Assembly (NCBI RefSeq): GCF_014203645.1 | Contig: NZ_JACHJL010000006.1 | Coordinates: 62,001-126,000 of the forward strand | Reading direction: 5' to 3' | DNA length: 64,000 bases | Source of the DNA: Streptomyces zagrosensis | Lineage (GTDB): Bacteria > Actinomycetota > Actinomycetes > Streptomycetales > Streptomycetaceae | Position numbers and translations under genes: made by a program | Shown: positions 61,926-64,000 of the stretch, piece after piece | How positions within the stretch are numbered: position 1 is the stretch's first letter | Layout of the letters: every line of letters begins with the position of its first letter | Notes under the pieces: model-generated | What the model was told of the DNA's origin: nothing | What the model saw: only the letters and a program-made list of their open reading frames with translations | Database searches by the model: none

Positions 61926-62648
61926 CTACCGGGTGCCGGGGGAGACCCAGCGATAGGACAGCTCGGGGCGGCCCACCTGCCCGTACTGCGGTGTGCGGGC
62001 CGCGCGGCCGGTGTCCACCAGGTACTCCAGATAGCGCCGGGCCGTGATCCGCGAGATGCCCACCGCCTCGGCCGTCGCGTTCGCGGAGCTGCCGTCCGGG
62101 GCCGCACGCAGCGCGTCGGTCACGCTCTGCAAGGTGGCCAACGTCAGCCCCTTCGGCAACTCGGCCGACTGCGGCGCGCGCAGCGCCGCAAGGGCCCGGT
62201 CCACCTCGTCCTGGCCGCTGGCTTCCCCCATGGTCACCGTGGCCCGGAACTCCGCGTACCGCATCAGCCGCTCGCGCAAGGTCGCGAAGGTGAACGGCTT
62301 CAGCACGTACTGCACCACCCCGAGCGAGACGCCCTCCCGTACGACGGCGAGATCCCGGGCCGACGTCACCGCGATGACATCCACGCCATGGCCGGTCGCC
62401 CGGAGCGTCCGCACCAAACGCAGCCCATGGCCATCAGGCAGGTACAGGTCAAGCAGCAGCAGGTCGATGGCCGTACGGTCCAGCTTGCGGCGCGCCTCGG
62501 AGCCGGAGTGCGCGGTGCCCACCACGGTGAAGCCGGGCACCCGGCCGACGTACAGTGCGTGCGCGTCCGCCGCGACGGGGTCGTCCTCGACGACGAGCAC
62601 CCGAATCGGCTCGCTGGCCCTGCTGCCATCGGGCTCGGGGGTGCTCAT
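61926..62648 (-). CDS. CitB/DcuR-type response regulator
   Basis: A 240-residue two-component regulator. The receiver has EDDP near residue 22, the phospho-acceptor Asp67 in LLLLDLYLPDGHG and the Lys in YVLKPF. The C-terminal output is a winged helix typical of the CitB class (AVGISRITARRYLEYLVDTG). Such systems usually sense citrate or other C4/C6 carboxylates. Its start overlaps the kinase gene's stop (62645), giving coupled synthesis. It is located next to the GH8 gene, and whether it regulates that gene or the importer is unknown. Confidence 0.92.
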   Translation of the reverse strand: MSTPEPDGSRASEPIRVLVVEDDPVAADAHALYVGRVPGFTVVGTAHSGSEARRKLDRTAIDLLLLDLYLPDGHGLRLVRTLRATGHGVDVIAVTSARDLAVVREGVSLGVVQYVLKPFTFATLRERLMRYAEFRATVTMGEASGQDEVDRALAALRAPQSAELPKGLTLATLQSVTDALRAAPDGSSANATAEAVGISRITARRYLEYLVDTGRAARTPQYGQVGRPELSYRWVSPGTR

Positions 62649-64000
62649 GAGGCCTCATCGGAGGCCCCGGCCCCCGCCCCGCCGCCGGAGCGGGGGCCCG
62701 TGCTGGTGTCTGTGCCCGTGCTGGTGTCCGTGCCGGGGTACGGGCCCGGGGCGGCGTCCGATGGGGTACGCAGGGGGAGGCGGACCGTGAACTCGGCGCC
62801 GCCCTCCGGGGCGCGGCCCAGCGTGATGGTGCCACCGTTGCGGTGCACCGCCTGCCGCACGATGGCGAGGCCGAGCCCGTGTCCGGGCACCGCCTTGGTG
62901 CTCCAGCCCCGCTGGAAGATCTCCTCGGCGGCCCCGGGGCCGACTCCTGGGCCGTTGTCCCCGACGCGTAGCGACAACTCGCCGTCCAGCGCCTGCACGG
63001 TTACCTCGACCCGCCCCCGCCGCATGCCCGCGCGGGCCCCGGCGCCGTGGCCCAGCACGCCGCCGGTGCGCAGCATCGCGGCCTCTTCGGCCTCTTCGGC
63101 CTCTTCGGCGGACAGTGCTTCGCTCATCGACTCGGCCTCGTGCGGTAGGGCCGCTGCCGCCGGGCTCGTCGGCCGGCCTCTGCCGGGTGCCCGACCCAGG
63201 TCCGTATCGGCAGTGCTGGGGCGGCCTGGTGCGGCCATGGCGTGTGCGTCGGCCGCCGCGTCGATCGCGTTGTCCACCAGATTGCCCAAGATCGTCACCA
63301 GGTCGCGCGCCGGGAGGCTCGGCGGCAGGAGTCCGTCGTCCACGTGGCTTTCGGGAGTGAGGACGAAGTCCACCCCGTGCTCGCTGGCCTGTGCCGCCTT
63401 GCCCAGGAGCAGGGCGGCGAGCACCGGTTCGGCGACCGCGCCGACGACCTGGTCGGTGAGGGCCTGTGCCAGTTGGAGCTCGGCGGTGGCGAAGTCCACG
63501 GCCTCATCGGCGCGGCCGAGTTCGATGAGGGACACCACGGCGTGCAGTCGGTTCGCCGCCTCGTGCGCCTGCGAACGGAGCGCCTCGGCGAAGCCGCGTA
63601 CCGAATCCAGCTCGCCCGACAGGGCCTGGAGCTCGGTGTGGTCGCGCAAGGTCACCACGGAGCCGCGCTGACCGCGACTGCTGACCGGCGCGGAGCTGAG
63701 GACCAGGACGCGGTCGGCCGTCAGATGCAGCTCATCGACGCGCGGCTGCGGGTCGAGCAGTGCGGCGGTCAGCGGCGCGGGCAGGCCCAACTCGTGCACG
63801 TGTCGCCCCACGAGAGGCACGCCGCGCTGACCGCTGGGGGCGACACCGTGCTCACCGGCGCTAGCCGCGCCTGGGCTGGGCGCGGAGCCCTTCGGCGTGG
63901 TGCCGGGCCCGGCGTTGGGTTCGGTGGTGAGTGCGGCGGCGACCGGCGCGGTGTTGAGGCCCAGCAGCTCCCGTCCGCCGTCGTTGATGAGTGCGATCCT
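62645..64000 (-). CDS. CitA/DcuS-type sensor histidine kinase, C-terminal part (runs off right edge)
   Basis: 452 codons in frame to base 64000; the N-terminus with its periplasmic sensor lies beyond the edge. The visible part starts in the cytoplasmic PAS domain (RIALINDGGRELLGL). The dimerisation helix is SPOB-like with the phospho-His in SQAHEAANRLHAV. The ATPase domain follows (NLVDNAIDAA, GDNGPGVGP, GHGLGLAIVR). A low-complexity insert (APGRPSTADTDLGRAPGRG to EEAEEAEEA) splits the ATP lid region and is unusual for this family. It is paired with the regulator at 61926. Confidence 0.9.
   Translation of the reverse strand, partial: RIALINDGGRELLGLNTAPVAAALTTEPNAGPGTTPKGSAPSPGAASAGEHGVAPSGQRGVPLVGRHVHELGLPAPLTAALLDPQPRVDELHLTADRVLVLSSAPVSSRGQRGSVVTLRDHTELQALSGELDSVRGFAEALRSQAHEAANRLHAVVSLIELGRADEAVDFATAELQLAQALTDQVVGAVAEPVLAALLLGKAAQASEHGVDFVLTPESHVDDGLLPPSLPARDLVTILGNLVDNAIDAAADAHAMAAPGRPSTADTDLGRAPGRGRPTSPAAAALPHEAESMSEALSAEEAEEAEEAAMLRTGGVLGHGAGARAGMRRGRVEVTVQALDGELSLRVGDNGPGVGPGAAEEIFQRGWSTKAVPGHGLGLAIVRQAVHRNGGTITLGRAPEGGAEFTVRLPLRTPSDAAPGPYPGTDTSTGTDTSTGPRSGGGAGAGASDEAS

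Overview
This is high-GC actinomycete chromosomal DNA, almost certainly from a Streptomyces or close relative. Coding frames have strongly G/C-biased third positions and GTG/TTG starts are common. The window carries the filament proteins Scy and FilP, the mismatch endonuclease NucS, isobutyryl-CoA mutase IcmA and an SCO5389-family protein, in an order that resembles, from memory, the S. coelicolor SCO5385-SCO5426 core region. I saw no tRNA, rRNA, CRISPR array, insertion sequence or prophage. This looks like conserved core chromosome with small lineage-specific insertions.

Layout. 0-9 kb: the start of an ABC exporter gene divergent from a TetR regulator, 3-hydroxybutyryl-CoA dehydrogenase, a STAS anti-sigma antagonist, a large P-loop membrane protein with a Pro/Thr tail, nucS, the SCO5389-family protein, a luciferase-like oxidoreductase and a small zinc-ribbon protein. 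9-14 kb: two paralogous ATPase/ABC-2 permease pairs. 14-19.5 kb: filP and scy, coiled-coil proteins of polar growth. 19.7-22.5 kb: methylmalonyl-CoA epimerase, acetyl-CoA acetyltransferase and MeaB. 22.6-26.2 kb: a PepSY protein divergent from a two-component system. 26.3-36.7 kb: a MarR regulator, three overlapping AIM24 genes, two DUF3817 genes, a thiamine-binding-like protein, a secreted hydrolase behind an iron-box-like site, an ArsR-like regulator divergent from an MFS transporter, another MarR, and icmA. 36.9-42 kb: two tandem secreted lipases, a TetR regulator and a thioredoxin/TPR protein. 42-45.3 kb: a DUF6230-DUF6114-secreted-protein operon. 45.5-52 kb: central carbon metabolism (pyk, ackA, pta, pfkA). 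52-56 kb: secreted serine protease, a probable frameshifted gene, a methyltransferase, a small zinc-finger protein and an NmrA-type reductase. 57-64 kb: a sugar ABC importer without its own ATPase, a secreted GH8 glycosidase and a CitA/CitB-type two-component system running off the right edge.

How the genes work together. 3-hydroxybutyryl-CoA dehydrogenase, thiolase, epimerase, MeaB and IcmA handle butyryl-, isobutyryl- and methylmalonyl-CoA, which feed the TCA cycle and polyketide building blocks. pfkA, pyk, pta and ackA form a glycolysis/acetate block. The right end looks like a polysaccharide-use locus (secreted GH8, oligosaccharide importer, two-component sensor).

The most interesting regulatory signals are: a near-perfect palindrome filling the promoter spacer of an apparently leaderless icmA; four CTGAAG half-sites spaced by one helical turn between the PepSY gene and its two-component system; a 23-bp perfect palindrome between the TetR gene and the thioredoxin gene; an iron-box-like site before a secreted hydrolase; and TTACTCG/AGTAA dyads before the DUF6230 operon. 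That operon is my best candidate for a poorly described system. All functional calls come from reading motifs by eye; no search was run.
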